Shown: piece by piece, positions 49,171 through 59,921 of the stretch
Position numbering within the stretch: the stretch's first letter is position 1
Layout: the number at the start of each line of letters is the position of its first letter
Assembly (NCBI GenBank): GCA_018222805.1
Contig: JAAEZQ010000010.1
Location: forward strand, 60,798 to 124,797
Length of the DNA: 64,000 nucleotides
Direction of reading: 5' to 3'
Source: Vibrionaceae bacterium
Lineage (GTDB): Bacteria > Pseudomonadota > Gammaproteobacteria > Enterobacterales > Vibrionaceae
Notes under the pieces: model-generated
What the model was told of the DNA's origin: nothing
The model's database searches: none
Seen by the model: only the letters and a program-made list of their open reading frames with translations
Made by a program: the position numbers and the translations under genes

Positions 49171-51252
49171 TTAAGCTTTGGAGTAAATATCCCGTTCGCC
49201 TAACCAACGGTCGATAATCGCCGTAGCATGAGTAGGGTAATTGTCGTGAATATGGCGAGCAATGCGCTGAACTTCGGGAATTAAGCGCTGATCTCGAACC
49301 AAGTCAGCAATTTTAAAATCTGCCAGTCCGGTTTGCTTGGTACCTAATAACTCACCAGGGCCACGGATCTCTAAATCTTTCTGCGCAATCACAAAGCCGT
49401 CGTTGCTTTCTCGCAGAACACCAAGACGCTTTTGCGCGGTTTTCGACAGCGGTGAATGATAGAGTAGAACACAATGACTGGCGACAGAGCCACGTCCAAC
49501 ACGACCTCTCAGTTGGTGTAGCTGAGCTAAACCGAGTCGCTCCGGGTTTTCGATGATCATCAGGCTTGAATTTGGCACGTCTACACCGACCTCTATCACG
49601 GTTGTTGCGACGAGTAGATGCAGTTTGTTGTCTTTAAAATCCTGCATCACGGCCTGTTTTTCAGCGGGCTTCATTCGGCCATGAACTAAGCCAACTTTCA
49701 CATCAGGCAGCTTGCGCTGTAGATCTTCTGCTGTATCAGCGGCAGCTTGTGCTTCCAATACTTCAGATTCATCAATTAACGTACACACCCAGTAAGCTTG
49801 CTTACCCTCGTTGAGGCAGGCATGACGAACTCGTTCCACAATGTCGTCGCGCTTGGTATCAGGAATTGCCACGGTTTGAATTGGTGTTCGTCCCGGTGGT
49901 AATTCGTCAATCACCGAGGTTTCCAAATCGGCATACGCGGTCATAGCTAGGGTGCGAGGAATCGGGGTGGCGGTCATGATGAGTTGGTGAGGATAAGCAC
50001 CTTGCTTGGCGCCTTTCTCACGTAGCTCTAATCGCTGGTGAACACCAAATCGGTGTTGCTCATCAATAATCACCAGTGCCAGATGATGAAATTCTACATG
50101 CTCTTGGAATAGCGCGTGAGTACCCACTACCATTTGTGCCTCCCCGCTGGCAATACGAGCGAGCTCAGCTTCTTTGGCTTTACCCTTTAACTTACCCGCT
50201 AGCCAGCCGACCTGAATGCCCATTGCTTCAAACCAGTTCGCGAAGTTGATGGCGTGTTGCTCTGCAAGCAGTTCGGTTGGTGCCATAAGCGCCACTTGAT
50301 AACCGTGCTCAATTGCTCGAGCGGCCGCTAATGCCGCCACTAGTGTTTTACCTGAGCCAACATCGCCCTGAACTAGGCGCATCATCGGGTGGGGCTTCTC
50401 TAAATCGGTTTCAATCTCTTTTACCACTCGCGCCTGAGCATTGGTTGGTGAGAATGGCAGTTGCTCCAACAGCCTGTTTTTCAGATTTTCACAAGGTGTT
50501 AGTGGCAACGCAGCATCTTGCTGTCCTTTACTACGAACTGCCAGCATAGAAAGGTTCTGTGCCAGCAGCTCTTCCATGATCAGACGGATTTGTGCTGGAT
50601 GTTTACCTTCGTCAAACTCATCCAGATTGATCGTTGGTGGCGGTCGGTGAATGGTGTGCAATGCCTGAGACATGGTGATTTGGTGGTTGTATAAACCCGC
50701 TGGCAGTAACTCTTGAACGGCGGCTTTATCTAGCAACGCTAACGCCTGCTCTGTCAGATTACGCAGAGTGATTTGTCGCAGGCCATCTGTGGTTGGATAA
50801 ACGGGCGTCAGGTTCTGCTCTACATCTGGCTTCTGCTCGCTGATATAGAACTTGTAATCTGGGTGGACGATTTCTAAACCTATTCCGCCACGCTTTATTT
50901 CCCCGTAAGCGTGCACTAACTTACCTTGAGAAAAGTTGTTCTTCATTGCCGCGGTAAAATTGAAAAAACGCAGCGTAATCGTGCCATTACCATCGCTGAT
51001 TTTTACCGTGAGCATCTTGCGTTTACCAAAAATGGTATCCACGGCCATGACCTTACCTTGTACCGCCGCCCATAGACCGACATGGAGTTTAGCAATAGGA
51101 TAAATACGGGTACGATCTTCGTAACGAAGTGGCAGATGAAAGAGTAAATCCTGAACCGAATGCAGGCCAACTTTGGCAAGTTTTTCTGCGACTTTCGCGC
51201 CAACCCCAGAAAGAGAAGTTAATGGAACAGCAGATAACAGTTGGGCAGACAT
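49171..51252 (-). CDS. recG: ATP-dependent DNA helicase RecG
   Basis: Branch-migration helicase that rescues stalled replication forks. N-terminal wedge/OB domain (about 1-160), then the SF2 helicase domains: Walker A GDVGSGKT (motif I), DEQHRFG (motif II; DExH form), TATPIPRT (motif III), and the C-terminal motifs QLRGRVGRG. I start at ATG 51252 (MSAQLLSAVPLTSLSG), giving 693 residues; a 48-residue upstream extension has no family support. trmH lies just upstream (stop at 51362). Confidence 0.97.
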   Translation of the reverse strand: MSAQLLSAVPLTSLSGVGAKVAEKLAKVGLHSVQDLLFHLPLRYEDRTRIYPIAKLHVGLWAAVQGKVMAVDTIFGKRKMLTVKISDGNGTITLRFFNFTAAMKNNFSQGKLVHAYGEIKRGGIGLEIVHPDYKFYISEQKPDVEQNLTPVYPTTDGLRQITLRNLTEQALALLDKAAVQELLPAGLYNHQITMSQALHTIHRPPPTINLDEFDEGKHPAQIRLIMEELLAQNLSMLAVRSKGQQDAALPLTPCENLKNRLLEQLPFSPTNAQARVVKEIETDLEKPHPMMRLVQGDVGSGKTLVAALAAARAIEHGYQVALMAPTELLAEQHAINFANWFEAMGIQVGWLAGKLKGKAKEAELARIASGEAQMVVGTHALFQEHVEFHHLALVIIDEQHRFGVHQRLELREKGAKQGAYPHQLIMTATPIPRTLAMTAYADLETSVIDELPPGRTPIQTVAIPDTKRDDIVERVRHACLNEGKQAYWVCTLIDESEVLEAQAAADTAEDLQRKLPDVKVGLVHGRMKPAEKQAVMQDFKDNKLHLLVATTVIEVGVDVPNSSLMIIENPERLGLAQLHQLRGRVGRGSVASHCVLLYHSPLSKTAQKRLGVLRESNDGFVIAQKDLEIRGPGELLGTKQTGLADFKIADLVRDQRLIPEVQRIARHIHDNYPTHATAIIDRWLGERDIYSKA

Positions 51253-51361
51253 AGCGGGCTCAAGAAAATGGTTAACATTGCAGTATGTTAACCACGGAGC
51301 TGTGTTTTTGTACAGGAAAAAATAAGGGAAACTCCTAGGAATTAGGATCCTAGGATCTCTA

Positions 51362-52045
51362 TCATTTCTGTTGCATCTCTTGCCACCACGCTTCATCTGC
51401 GACGATTTGACCTTCGTCGTCGAGTGGCGGATAAGCGAGACCTTTACGTTTGGCTACTTTAGCCAGAACCGGATGGCCGCGTTCAAACAGAATTCGGTTA
51501 ATGGTCTCTTTCGGCAGGGCGCTTTCTTCACGGTCGTACATGCCAGCGGCTTCACGCTGGCGCTGGGCTTCATACAAAATCACCGCACTTGCTACGGAAA
51601 CATTGAGTGACTGCACCATGCCAATCATCGGAATTATGATGTCTTGATCGGCGAGCTGTTTCGCTTTCTCAGAAGCGCCCACTTTCTCACTGCCTAAAAT
51701 GATTGCAGTTGGCTTGGTGTAGTCTATTTCGCGGAAGTCGATTGCAGTTTCCGACAGGTTAGTTACCAGCACCTGCATTCCTTGTGCTTTTAATTCAGTC
51801 ACGGCACTTTCAATAGAATCGTGAGTGTCCACTTCTACCCAGTTACGGGCGCCTGCAGAGGTGTGGCTTAAGGTGCGCATCTTATCTGGCCAAATAGCGT
51901 GGACTTTGTGCAAGCCAGTTGCATCGGCAGTACGGATCACCGCTGAAACGTTATTCGGTTTGTGCACTTCCTCAAGACATAACGTCAGGTCGGTTTGGCG
52001 TGCTTTCAGCACTTGGTGGATACGGTGGTAGCGTTCTAGGTTCAT
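51362..52045 (-). CDS. trmH: tRNA (guanosine-18-2'-O)-methyltransferase
   Basis: SPOUT-class methyltransferase that methylates G18 in the D-loop of tRNA. The three SPOUT motifs are present: the N-terminal NNVSAVIRTADATG (about 31-44), LGSEKVGAS in the middle, and the knot segment IPMIGMVQSLNVSVASAV (about 138-155). At 227 residues it matches E. coli TrmH. A terminator separates it from spoT upstream, so it may have its own promoter; recG follows 109 bases later. Confidence 0.95.
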   Translation of the reverse strand: MNLERYHRIHQVLKARQTDLTLCLEEVHKPNNVSAVIRTADATGLHKVHAIWPDKMRTLSHTSAGARNWVEVDTHDSIESAVTELKAQGMQVLVTNLSETAIDFREIDYTKPTAIILGSEKVGASEKAKQLADQDIIIPMIGMVQSLNVSVASAVILYEAQRQREAAGMYDREESALPKETINRILFERGHPVLAKVAKRKGLAYPPLDDEGQIVADEAWWQEMQQK

Positions 52046-52060
52046 AGTAAATAGGGATAT

Positions 52061-52093
52061 AAAAAATCGCCACCTAGTGGAGTAGGTGGCGAT
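52061..52093 (-). terminator. Terminator between spoT and trmH
   Basis: On the minus strand ATCGCCACCTA / TAGGTGGCGAT with a short loop then six Ts. It lies 6 bases past the spoT stop and ahead of trmH, so spoT and trmH transcription is at least partly separated. Confidence 0.88.
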
Positions 52094-52098
52094 GGAGG

Positions 52099-54219
52099 TT
52101 ATTTTCTTCTGCGTCTGACTCGAGTCGCATGTGGCATCGCTTTGATTTTACGCATGATGCCAGCCAGATGGACACGATCTTTGGTGGTTAACAGTACCGT
52201 GACGGTATACAAACGACCATCGCGTTCTTCCGTTGACAGGCCATGAATATTTGACCCAGTTTTCGAAATTACGTTGGTTAGCTCAGCGAGCGCACCCTGA
52301 TGGTTGAGCATGTCGACTTTAAGTTCAGCGATGAACTCTTTATCGTAATCGTCAGACCAGGCAACCGCCATGTAGCGATCCGGTTCTTTCTGGTAACCAC
52401 GTACGTTTGGACAGGTTTCGCGGTGAACAACTAAACCACGGCCCGGTGATACGTGCGCAATAATGTGATCATCCGGTATTGGGTGACAACAGTTTGCAAA
52501 TGTCAGCAGTAACCCTTCCGCGCCACGAATTGGCAGCTTCTTCTTCGAATCCGTTGCAATCGAGCTGGTCGTGGTCAGTTCTTCAGTATCGCCAAGCAGA
52601 CGACGAGCAATGACGATGCTCATTAACTCACCCAAGCCGATAGCGGCCAATAAATCATCTGTGCTTTCTAAGCGAAGGTCCGTCAGGACTTCCTTGACGT
52701 TTTCTGGGTAAATCGAGTCAATAGAGTGGCGACCAAGTGCGTGATTCAATAAGCGTCGGCCTAGTGTGATCGACTCTTCACGACGCATGGTCTTCAGAAC
52801 TTGACGAATCTTCGTACGAGCACGTGAAGTCACCACATAGTTCAGCCATGCTGCATTCGGACGAGCGCCCGGCGCACTGATGATCTCGACCGTTTGACCG
52901 TTTTTCAGTGCCTTACTCAGTGGGTAAGGATTACGATCAACACGAGCACCAACACAAGAGTTACCGACGTCAGTATGTACCGCGTATGCGAAGTCAACTG
53001 CCGTTGCGCCAAGTGGTAGCTCGACAATACGACCTTTTGGTGTGAAGACGTAAATTTCGTCTGGGAACAGATCTGATTTTACATTTTCAATGAATTCAAA
53101 TGAGTTACCCGCGCTTTGCTGCAGTTCAAGCAGGCTTTGCATCCAGCGCTGAGCTTTCACTTGCGCAGTCGTGCCAGACTTGTCGCCTTTATCTTTGTAA
53201 GACCAGTGCGCAGCAACACCTTTATCCGCCATTTGATCCATATCTTCAGTACGGATCTGTACTTCTACCGGAACACCGTGAGGGCCAACCATAGAAGTAT
53301 GCAGGGATTGGTAACCGTTCGCTTTTGGTACCGCGATGTAATCTTTCATGCGGCCCGGGCGTGGCTTGTATAAACTGTGCACCTGACCAAGAACGCGATA
53401 ACACGTATCAGCGGTATCAACAACCACTCGGAACGCGTAGATATCCATAATCGTGTGGAAGCGCTGTTCTTTGGTTTTCATCTTGTTATAGATAGAGAAC
53501 AGGTTCTTCTCACGACCCACAACGCGTGAACTCAGACCGACATCTTGCAGGCGACCCTCGATCTCATTGTGGATGCGTTGGATCATCTCTTTACGATTGC
53601 CACGTGCCGTTTTGACCACTTCTTTAAGGACGCGATAACGGTTAGGGTAAAGCGCTTCAAAGCCCAGCTCTTCAAGCTCTGTTTTGATATTGTGAATACC
53701 AAGACGGTGAGCCAGTGGTGAATAGATCTCTAGGGTTTCACGAGCGATACGGCGTTTTTTGTCTGGTCGAAGTGCGCCAAGCGTACGCATGTTGTGCGTT
53801 CGGTCGGCCAGTTTGATCAGAATAACGCGGATGTCTTGCACCATGGCCAGAACCATCTTACGAAAGTTCTCTGCCTGAGCCTCTTTCCTGTCACGGAATT
53901 TGAGTTTGTCCAGTTTAGATACACCATCAACCAGCTCAGCCACGGTGATTCCGAATTGCTCTTCGAGATCTTCTTTGCTGACATCGCAATCTTCGATGAC
54001 GTCGTGCAATAAAGCAGCTTGGAGAGTTTCGATATCCAGACGCATTTCAGCCAGGATTCGAGACACAGCGACAGGGTGGATGATGTATGGTTCACCGCTA
54101 GAACGGGTTTGCCCTTCATGGGCATCTCGCGCTACCACATAAGATTGACGCAGAGCCTCAATTTGAGGCTCTGTTAGGTATTCTTGGGCAACGTCTTTGA
54201 GGCTATCGAATAGATACAA
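52099..54219 (-). CDS. spoT: Bifunctional (p)ppGpp synthase/hydrolase SpoT
   Basis: Makes and breaks the alarmone (p)ppGpp under carbon, iron and fatty-acid stress. N-terminal HD hydrolase domain with HDVIED (around 71), synthetase domain (about 200-330), TGS domain, a zinc-finger/helical segment and C-terminal ACT domain. At 706 residues it is full size and its hydrolase residues are intact. The start is TTG 54219 (MYLFDSLKDVAQEYLTEPQ); the same N-terminus is seen in E. coli SpoT, and a clear ribosome-binding site is absent. It follows rpoZ by 39 bases. Confidence 0.97.
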   Translation of the reverse strand: MYLFDSLKDVAQEYLTEPQIEALRQSYVVARDAHEGQTRSSGEPYIIHPVAVSRILAEMRLDIETLQAALLHDVIEDCDVSKEDLEEQFGITVAELVDGVSKLDKLKFRDRKEAQAENFRKMVLAMVQDIRVILIKLADRTHNMRTLGALRPDKKRRIARETLEIYSPLAHRLGIHNIKTELEELGFEALYPNRYRVLKEVVKTARGNRKEMIQRIHNEIEGRLQDVGLSSRVVGREKNLFSIYNKMKTKEQRFHTIMDIYAFRVVVDTADTCYRVLGQVHSLYKPRPGRMKDYIAVPKANGYQSLHTSMVGPHGVPVEVQIRTEDMDQMADKGVAAHWSYKDKGDKSGTTAQVKAQRWMQSLLELQQSAGNSFEFIENVKSDLFPDEIYVFTPKGRIVELPLGATAVDFAYAVHTDVGNSCVGARVDRNPYPLSKALKNGQTVEIISAPGARPNAAWLNYVVTSRARTKIRQVLKTMRREESITLGRRLLNHALGRHSIDSIYPENVKEVLTDLRLESTDDLLAAIGLGELMSIVIARRLLGDTEELTTTSSIATDSKKKLPIRGAEGLLLTFANCCHPIPDDHIIAHVSPGRGLVVHRETCPNVRGYQKEPDRYMAVAWSDDYDKEFIAELKVDMLNHQGALAELTNVISKTGSNIHGLSTEERDGRLYTVTVLLTTKDRVHLAGIMRKIKAMPHATRVRRRRK

Positions 54220-54258
54220 ATTATAGGCCCGGGAGGTTGTTGAATTCTCGAGTCAGAA

Positions 54259-54531
54259 TTAACGGTTGTGAGCGATGCTGCTTACTGCCGCTAGCTCTGC
54301 CGCTTCTTGCTCTTGTTGTTCTTGACGTTCACGAGCGTCCAGAACTTCTTTCGTGATTAAACCTTCTTCGATTTCGCGAAGAGCGATAACCGTTGGTTTA
54401 TCGTTCTCTTCTGGCACTAGTGCATCTTTACCGCCAGTTTGCATTTGACGAGCGCGGCGAGCCGCAATCAGTACTAGGTCGAAACGGTTGCCAACTTTTT
54501 CAACAGCGTCTTGAACAGTTACGCGTGCCAT
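54259..54531 (-). CDS. rpoZ: RNA polymerase omega subunit
   Basis: Small subunit that stabilises the beta-prime subunit and forms part of a ppGpp site. The family N-terminus [20 protein letters not shown] is unmistakable, with RARQMQTGG and [13 protein letters not shown] following. At 90 residues it matches E. coli. It is the first gene of the rpoZ-spoT unit; the 196-base gap to gmk presumably holds its promoter (a TATACT box lies about 55 bases upstream of the start, without a clear -35). Confidence 0.97.
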   Translation of the reverse strand: MARVTVQDAVEKVGNRFDLVLIAARRARQMQTGGKDALVPEENDKPTVIALREIEEGLITKEVLDARERQEQQEQEAAELAAVSSIAHNR

Positions 54532-54727
54532 GAGGACTCCAAATAGTTAACTAAAATATTAGAATGACGAGAAAGTATACAGTCTAACTGCTTTATTTAC
54601 TAGCGATTAGATATGCCACTGTAAGCGGGCTTTCTCTGGTGTTTTATTGTCTGCTCTTTACTGCGAGAAAATACGAGCAAAGAAGCAAAAATTCTTTGTG
54701 TTTTACAGCGTGACTTTATATTAGAAG

Positions 54728-55716
<989 letters not shown>

Positions 55717-56940
55717 TTACCCTTGCGTCTCTAGGAAGTTAATCCAAGGGTTCACCGTAGGCCTAAATGTTGGAGACTCAGCGGCACCTTTCATTGCTTG
55801 CAAAGCTTTGTCTGGTTGTTGCAGTTCAAAATAAGCCATACCTCGAATGTAATCGAGCTCTGCTTTTTGATCCTTTGTCGCATTAGATGCGGCATTTCGG
55901 GTGAACTGAGTCGCTTGAGAGTACTGCTTATCTTGAATCATTAGTCGTGCAATCTGAATTTGAGTTTTAGCTGTAGGATTCATTTCGTACGACTTTTTGT
56001 AAGCAACAATAGAATCATCTAGCTCTTTAGCTTGTTGCCAAAAACTGGCTAATCGGTCCAAATTCTCCTTGGATTTTTCGATATTACCAGCAGTCATTTC
56101 CTTTTCTAAAGTCTTTGCCGCTTTGTATGGAATCCCTTGATATGCTAGGAAGTTTACAAAGCGCAGATACTCTTTCTCACCCTCTAGTTTTCCCATTTTG
56201 TAAACCATTTCCAAAGCCGCTAAAGAATTGCGCTCTTGGCCTAGCTCCATGTAAATGCCAGAGAGTTGCATCCAGTAGCGTTTTTTCTCTGGATACTTTG
56301 AGGTTAGAGTCTTCAAAACACTTGCAACACTTTTTAATTGCCCCAGTTCATAGTGAGATGCAATGAGGATGAGGTACCAAGACTCACTTGGTTTTTTGCT
56401 CATTTCGATCGCTTTCTTTGTCGGAGGGATCGCATTGCGGTAGTCCTCTAACTGAACATAAGCACTTGCGAGAGTGATGTACGCATGAGCTTGTGGCTTC
56501 TCTTGTGTTGTCTCTGCGACTTTGAACCATTCGTTCATAGTGTTGACAGATTGCTTGTACTTTTCTTCAGCAAGGTACAGTTGCGCTAGGCTATAACGAA
56601 CTTGCTGAGCGACAGGTACTGGCAGAGCGTCGAGTTTTAAAGCTTCCGCAAAGTATTTTGCTGCTTGAGCATAGTTATCTTGCAAAGAATATAAAAAACC
56701 AGTTTGTTGCAGTAACACAGCTCGATCGTATTTCTTCGAGCCAGTGCTCTCTAATGCATCTGCGAGTTTCTCTTTGGCTGCAGAGTACTTTTCGGTTGCG
56801 ATTAACTCTTGAACTTTGTTGACTGTACGAAATGTACGGTCTGATAACTGAGGAGCTTCTTTCGCCATTGAAGGAGCGGCGGATGCCACTCCAACAAGGA
56901 GAATTAAAGAAGCCACTCTGCTTTTCCATAAACTTTTCAT
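55717..56940 (-). CDS. TPR-repeat periplasmic protein of the TonB2-type cluster
   Basis: A 407-residue protein with a signal peptide (1-26, ending SMA-KEA) and a run of tetratricopeptide-like helix pairs (for example YAQAAKYFAEALKLDAL and LASAYVQLEDYRNAI), consistent with a periplasmic scaffold. It is the last gene of the operon, 9 bases after tonB, with AAGGAG upstream. A TPR protein in this position is a recurrent part of TonB2-type loci in vibrios; its mechanistic role is not settled. I therefore give no gene symbol. Confidence 0.8.
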   Translation of the reverse strand: MKSLWKSRVASLILLVGVASAAPSMAKEAPQLSDRTFRTVNKVQELIATEKYSAAKEKLADALESTGSKKYDRAVLLQQTGFLYSLQDNYAQAAKYFAEALKLDALPVPVAQQVRYSLAQLYLAEEKYKQSVNTMNEWFKVAETTQEKPQAHAYITLASAYVQLEDYRNAIPPTKKAIEMSKKPSESWYLILIASHYELGQLKSVASVLKTLTSKYPEKKRYWMQLSGIYMELGQERNSLAALEMVYKMGKLEGEKEYLRFVNFLAYQGIPYKAAKTLEKEMTAGNIEKSKENLDRLASFWQQAKELDDSIVAYKKSYEMNPTAKTQIQIARLMIQDKQYSQATQFTRNAASNATKDQKAELDYIRGMAYFELQQPDKALQAMKGAAESPTFRPTVNPWINFLETQG

Positions 56941-56949
56941 AGCGACTCC

Positions 56950-57582
56950 TTAGTTGGTTGAAAACTCTATTTCTTGCGATAAGCGCGCACTAACAGGTTT
57001 TCCGTCAACCAATTTAGGTTTGAATGTCCATTTCGATACGGTTTTTCTCGCTGCTTTACCTAGTCCTAATCGACGAGGGGTTTCTTTAAGGACTGTTATA
57101 TCTTCTACAGCTCCTCGAGCGTTAACAGTAAACTCCAGTAAAACAACACCTTTTTCTATGCCAGCTTTGGCTGCTTTTCTCGGCATTTGAGGTTGGAATG
57201 TTGCCAGTGGTGTTGGCCCACCACTTCCAACCATTTGAGCACCGCCACCTTGGCTGTAGTGACCAAGTACCGAACCACCAGTCACGTTTACTGGGAGGTC
57301 GAGTTTTGGCATATCCATTGGGACTTGATCCATCACCGGCTTCACGTTCGACGTCACCTTCATTTCTGGTGGCGGCGGCGGGCGCTTAGGTGGTGGTGGT
57401 TTCGGGAGTTCGCGTTTTTTCTCCTGTACTTTTTCGTCCGGTTTAATGCGAATGAAATCGACCATACGCTGATCATCATTCGACACTAGCTCGTGGCGCT
57501 CTTTGTTTACCAGCTTGTCCATCCCCCAGAACAGTCCGAGGGAGACAATGAGCGCCAGTGCAATTGAGGCCAGATACCGCAT
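56950..57582 (-). CDS. tonB2: TonB energy-transducing protein (TonB2 type)
   Basis: Transmits proton-motive force to outer-membrane receptors. N-terminal transmembrane helix (about 2-22), proline-rich rod (PKPPPPKRPPPPPEMK, about 59-74), and the C-terminal TonB domain ending with the GKAARKTVSKWTFKPKLVDG segment. At 210 residues it is short, like the TonB2 class. I start at ATG 57582 (MRYLASIALALIV), which has AAGGA upstream; the longer frame adds nine residues that overlap exbD. The start lies 5 bases past the exbD stop position, so the pair is tightly coupled. Confidence 0.93.
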   Translation of the reverse strand: MRYLASIALALIVSLGLFWGMDKLVNKERHELVSNDDQRMVDFIRIKPDEKVQEKKRELPKPPPPKRPPPPPEMKVTSNVKPVMDQVPMDMPKLDLPVNVTGGSVLGHYSQGGGAQMVGSGGPTPLATFQPQMPRKAAKAGIEKGVVLLEFTVNARGAVEDITVLKETPRRLGLGKAARKTVSKWTFKPKLVDGKPVSARLSQEIEFSTN

Positions 57583-57586
57583 AAGC

Positions 57587-57994
57587 TTAATCCTTACCGG
57601 TTGCGGCAATGGAGATGCTTTCTACACCTGCCATCTTGATCTGGTCCATAACCTTCACGACTACGCCTGCGTTGGCTTCTGTATCCGCCTGGATAACAAC
57701 CGCACCATCAGGGCTTTCTGCGCGAAGACGCTCGATGTTGGCGCGAACGGCGTCGACTTCAATGCGTCGTTTATCAACCCATACGTCACCAGCTGCACCA
57801 ACTGCAACCATGATGTTACCTTTCTTCACGGTTTGTGCTGAGCTTGCCGTTGGGCGGTTTACTTCTATACCGGCTTCTTTAACGAACGATGTTGTTACGA
57901 TAAAGAAGATCAACATGATGAATACGATGTCGAGCATCGGTGTCATATCGATAGCGGTTTCATCACTGCTATCACTGCTATAGCGTCTTTTCAT
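57587..57994 (-). CDS. exbD2: ExbD biopolymer transporter (TonB2 type)
   Basis: Inner-membrane subunit of the ExbB-ExbD proton channel. N-terminal cytoplasmic segment, one transmembrane helix (about 16-38, including the proton-path Asp in MLDIVFIMLIFFIVT, D22) and a periplasmic domain. At 135 residues it fits. exbB lies 25 bases upstream. Confidence 0.95.
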   Translation of the reverse strand: MKRRYSSDSSDETAIDMTPMLDIVFIMLIFFIVTTSFVKEAGIEVNRPTASSAQTVKKGNIMVAVGAAGDVWVDKRRIEVDAVRANIERLRAESPDGAVVIQADTEANAGVVVKVMDQIKMAGVESISIAATGKD

Positions 57995-58019
57995 GACCTA
58001 TACCTCTAATTCCATTTAC

Positions 58020-58547
58020 TCAGGCAATATGCTTTAGCTTATCTTCCAGCTTTTGCGTTGTGACTTTGGCTAAATGATCAAGACGTGAACTAAAGAACAG
58101 TCCTGATAGAGAAGCCACCATCCCGGCTAACGTTGGGATTGTTGCCTTTGAGATCCCCGAGGCCATTGCTCGAGGGCTTCCTGTTCCTGTTACCGCTAAG
58201 ATGTCGAATACCTGGATCATGCCGACAACCGTGCCGAGCAGACCGAGTAGGGGACAAAGCGCAATCAATACTTTCACGATTGGCAGACCCTTTTTATTCT
58301 CAATATCCTGACGAGAAACGATTTCTTGTCGGATCATCTTTGCGTTCCAGCTTTGATGTTCTGAACGCTCACTCCAAAGAGTCACGGCTTTTTTCGCGGC
58401 TCTCGGAGCGACGGCGGCAAAGTAGAACCAGCGTTCTAGCAGCACTGCCCACAACATGAAGCTGAGGATGAAGATGGCGACGAGTACATCGCCACCCATT
58501 CCCAAGAAGCGCCTAATTGATTCAAGTTCTCCAACTAACCACCACAT
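58020..58547 (-). CDS. exbB2: ExbB/MotA/TolQ proton channel protein (TonB2 type)
   Basis: Forms the proton channel with ExbD. Three transmembrane helices; the MotA/TolQ/ExbB core contains LCPLLGLLGTVVGMI (about 100-114) and the GTGSPRAMASGISKA segment (about 123-137). At 175 residues it is a short ExbB. The start ATG 58547 has AAGGAGG upstream; it begins 9 bases after the TtpC stop. Confidence 0.94.
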   Translation of the reverse strand: MWWLVGELESIRRFLGMGGDVLVAIFILSFMLWAVLLERWFYFAAVAPRAAKKAVTLWSERSEHQSWNAKMIRQEIVSRQDIENKKGLPIVKVLIALCPLLGLLGTVVGMIQVFDILAVTGTGSPRAMASGISKATIPTLAGMVASLSGLFFSSRLDHLAKVTTQKLEDKLKHIA

Positions 58548-58556
58548 AACGCCTCC

Positions 58557-59918
58557 TTAGCTTTCGGCTTTATGTAGTTTTTCCTGATAGCGAGCGATGA
58601 AACCTGCACTCTGTTCTTCAAGAGTTTGAACCAAACGGCGACCTTTACTGTGTACTAGGGTGTAAAGGAACAGTAGAGGAATAGCGACCACCAGGCCTAG
58701 CATGGTTGTTACCAATGCTTCAGAGATACCGCCAGCCATGAGTTTCGGATCGCCTGTACCAAATAGCGTGATTGCCTGGAAGGTACCGATCATACCCATT
58801 ACTGTACCCAGTAGACCTAGTAGCGGTGCGACAGAAGCAAACAGTTTGATTGAGCTGATAAAGCGTTCGATGCTTGGTGCGTTGCGCAGGATAATTTCGT
58901 CCAGTTTCGCTTCCAGATCTTCAAGGTTGTCGCCTTTGTGCTCTTGGTAAGCTTGGATAACTTCACCCAGTGGATTGCCAGGGATAACCGTTTCTGATTT
59001 CGCCTGTTTACGCATTTTGCCACCGATAACCTGAAGACGTAGGAAACAGATCAGCGCGATGATTGCACCAACTGCACCCATTGCCAGGATGACGTAACCA
59101 ACGATACCACCTTGGTCAATACGCTCCTGAACCGTCGGGCTCTGTACTAGCAGCGATAGGATTACACCACGAGACGGGTCAAGGAATAGTGGCTCGTAAG
59201 TGCCTTCTGCAGATTCGAAACCAGCCACTTGGCTTGTGATGTTTTTGCTTGGCTGACGTGATAGCTCTTCGAATTTACCAGTCTGAGGCACGTAAATAAC
59301 GTATTTGCCATCAGCAATCGCGTTGAACTCACCCACTAGCGTCACGTCGCGAACGGCTTCTTTACCTTCACCGTAAACAACGGTGGCTTGTGTTGTTGTG
59401 GTATCACCTGATGCAACAACTTGTTGAAGAATGGTGTGCCAGAATGCTTCCAGCTCCTGAGTTGATGGCAGTTCTTTACTTTCTGCCAGCTTAGTCAGTA
59501 GTGCATCACGTTCTGGAAATTGAACCGCATTTTGCGACGCGGCAAACAAGCCTTTAAATTCGCCTGCGTATTGACGAACCACACCAAACATTTCACCTAA
59601 CGTACCTGAGCGTACGCGTAGCGTTTCGGTGAGTTCAGTCAGTTGTTTGTCGTTTTCGTCGAACGTTGCTTTTAGCTGATCACCCAGTGCTTGTTGTGAA
59701 GCCAGTTCATCGTGTGCTTGTTGTAGCAGCGCCGCTTGCTGGTCACGATCGCGTTTGAAGATAGCTTCGCGCTCTTTGTTCTCTTTCGATTCAACAATAC
59801 TTTCTGACTTTACGTTTTTCAGTAGTTCAGACAGTGTTTGCGGTGTTTCTGCTTGAACGCCAGAAACCATAAATAAGCTAGCTAATAGGCCAGCAGCTAG
59901 CGTTTTGAATCCTTTCAT
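58557..59918 (-). CDS. ttpC: TtpC: ExbB-like protein with long periplasmic domain
   Basis: A 453-residue protein with a signal peptide or N-terminal membrane helix (1-23), a long coiled-coil-rich periplasmic region (about 25-265, for example QAALLQQAHDELASQQALG), then a C-terminal MotA/TolQ/ExbB domain (about 270-440) with APLLGLLGTVMGMIGTF and a GTGDPKLMAGGISEAL segment. This architecture is that of TtpC, first described in V. anguillarum as a fourth component needed by the TonB2 system. So this operon has two different proteins with an ExbB-type domain. Its start has GGAGG upstream and it follows the DUF3450 gene by 3 bases. Confidence 0.9.
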   Translation of the reverse strand: MKGFKTLAAGLLASLFMVSGVQAETPQTLSELLKNVKSESIVESKENKEREAIFKRDRDQQAALLQQAHDELASQQALGDQLKATFDENDKQLTELTETLRVRSGTLGEMFGVVRQYAGEFKGLFAASQNAVQFPERDALLTKLAESKELPSTQELEAFWHTILQQVVASGDTTTTQATVVYGEGKEAVRDVTLVGEFNAIADGKYVIYVPQTGKFEELSRQPSKNITSQVAGFESAEGTYEPLFLDPSRGVILSLLVQSPTVQERIDQGGIVGYVILAMGAVGAIIALICFLRLQVIGGKMRKQAKSETVIPGNPLGEVIQAYQEHKGDNLEDLEAKLDEIILRNAPSIERFISSIKLFASVAPLLGLLGTVMGMIGTFQAITLFGTGDPKLMAGGISEALVTTMLGLVVAIPLLFLYTLVHSKGRRLVQTLEEQSAGFIARYQEKLHKAES

Positions 59919-59921
59919 CTC

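Noticed and set aside
51325..51357. Intrinsic terminator downstream of trmH
   Set aside because: CCTAGGA repeats form a possible stem but lie far from a proper T run; evidence is too weak to list as a feature.
51253..51396. 48-residue upstream extension of recG
   Set aside because: It overlaps trmH sequence and is absent from RecG proteins; the start MSAQLLS fits the family.
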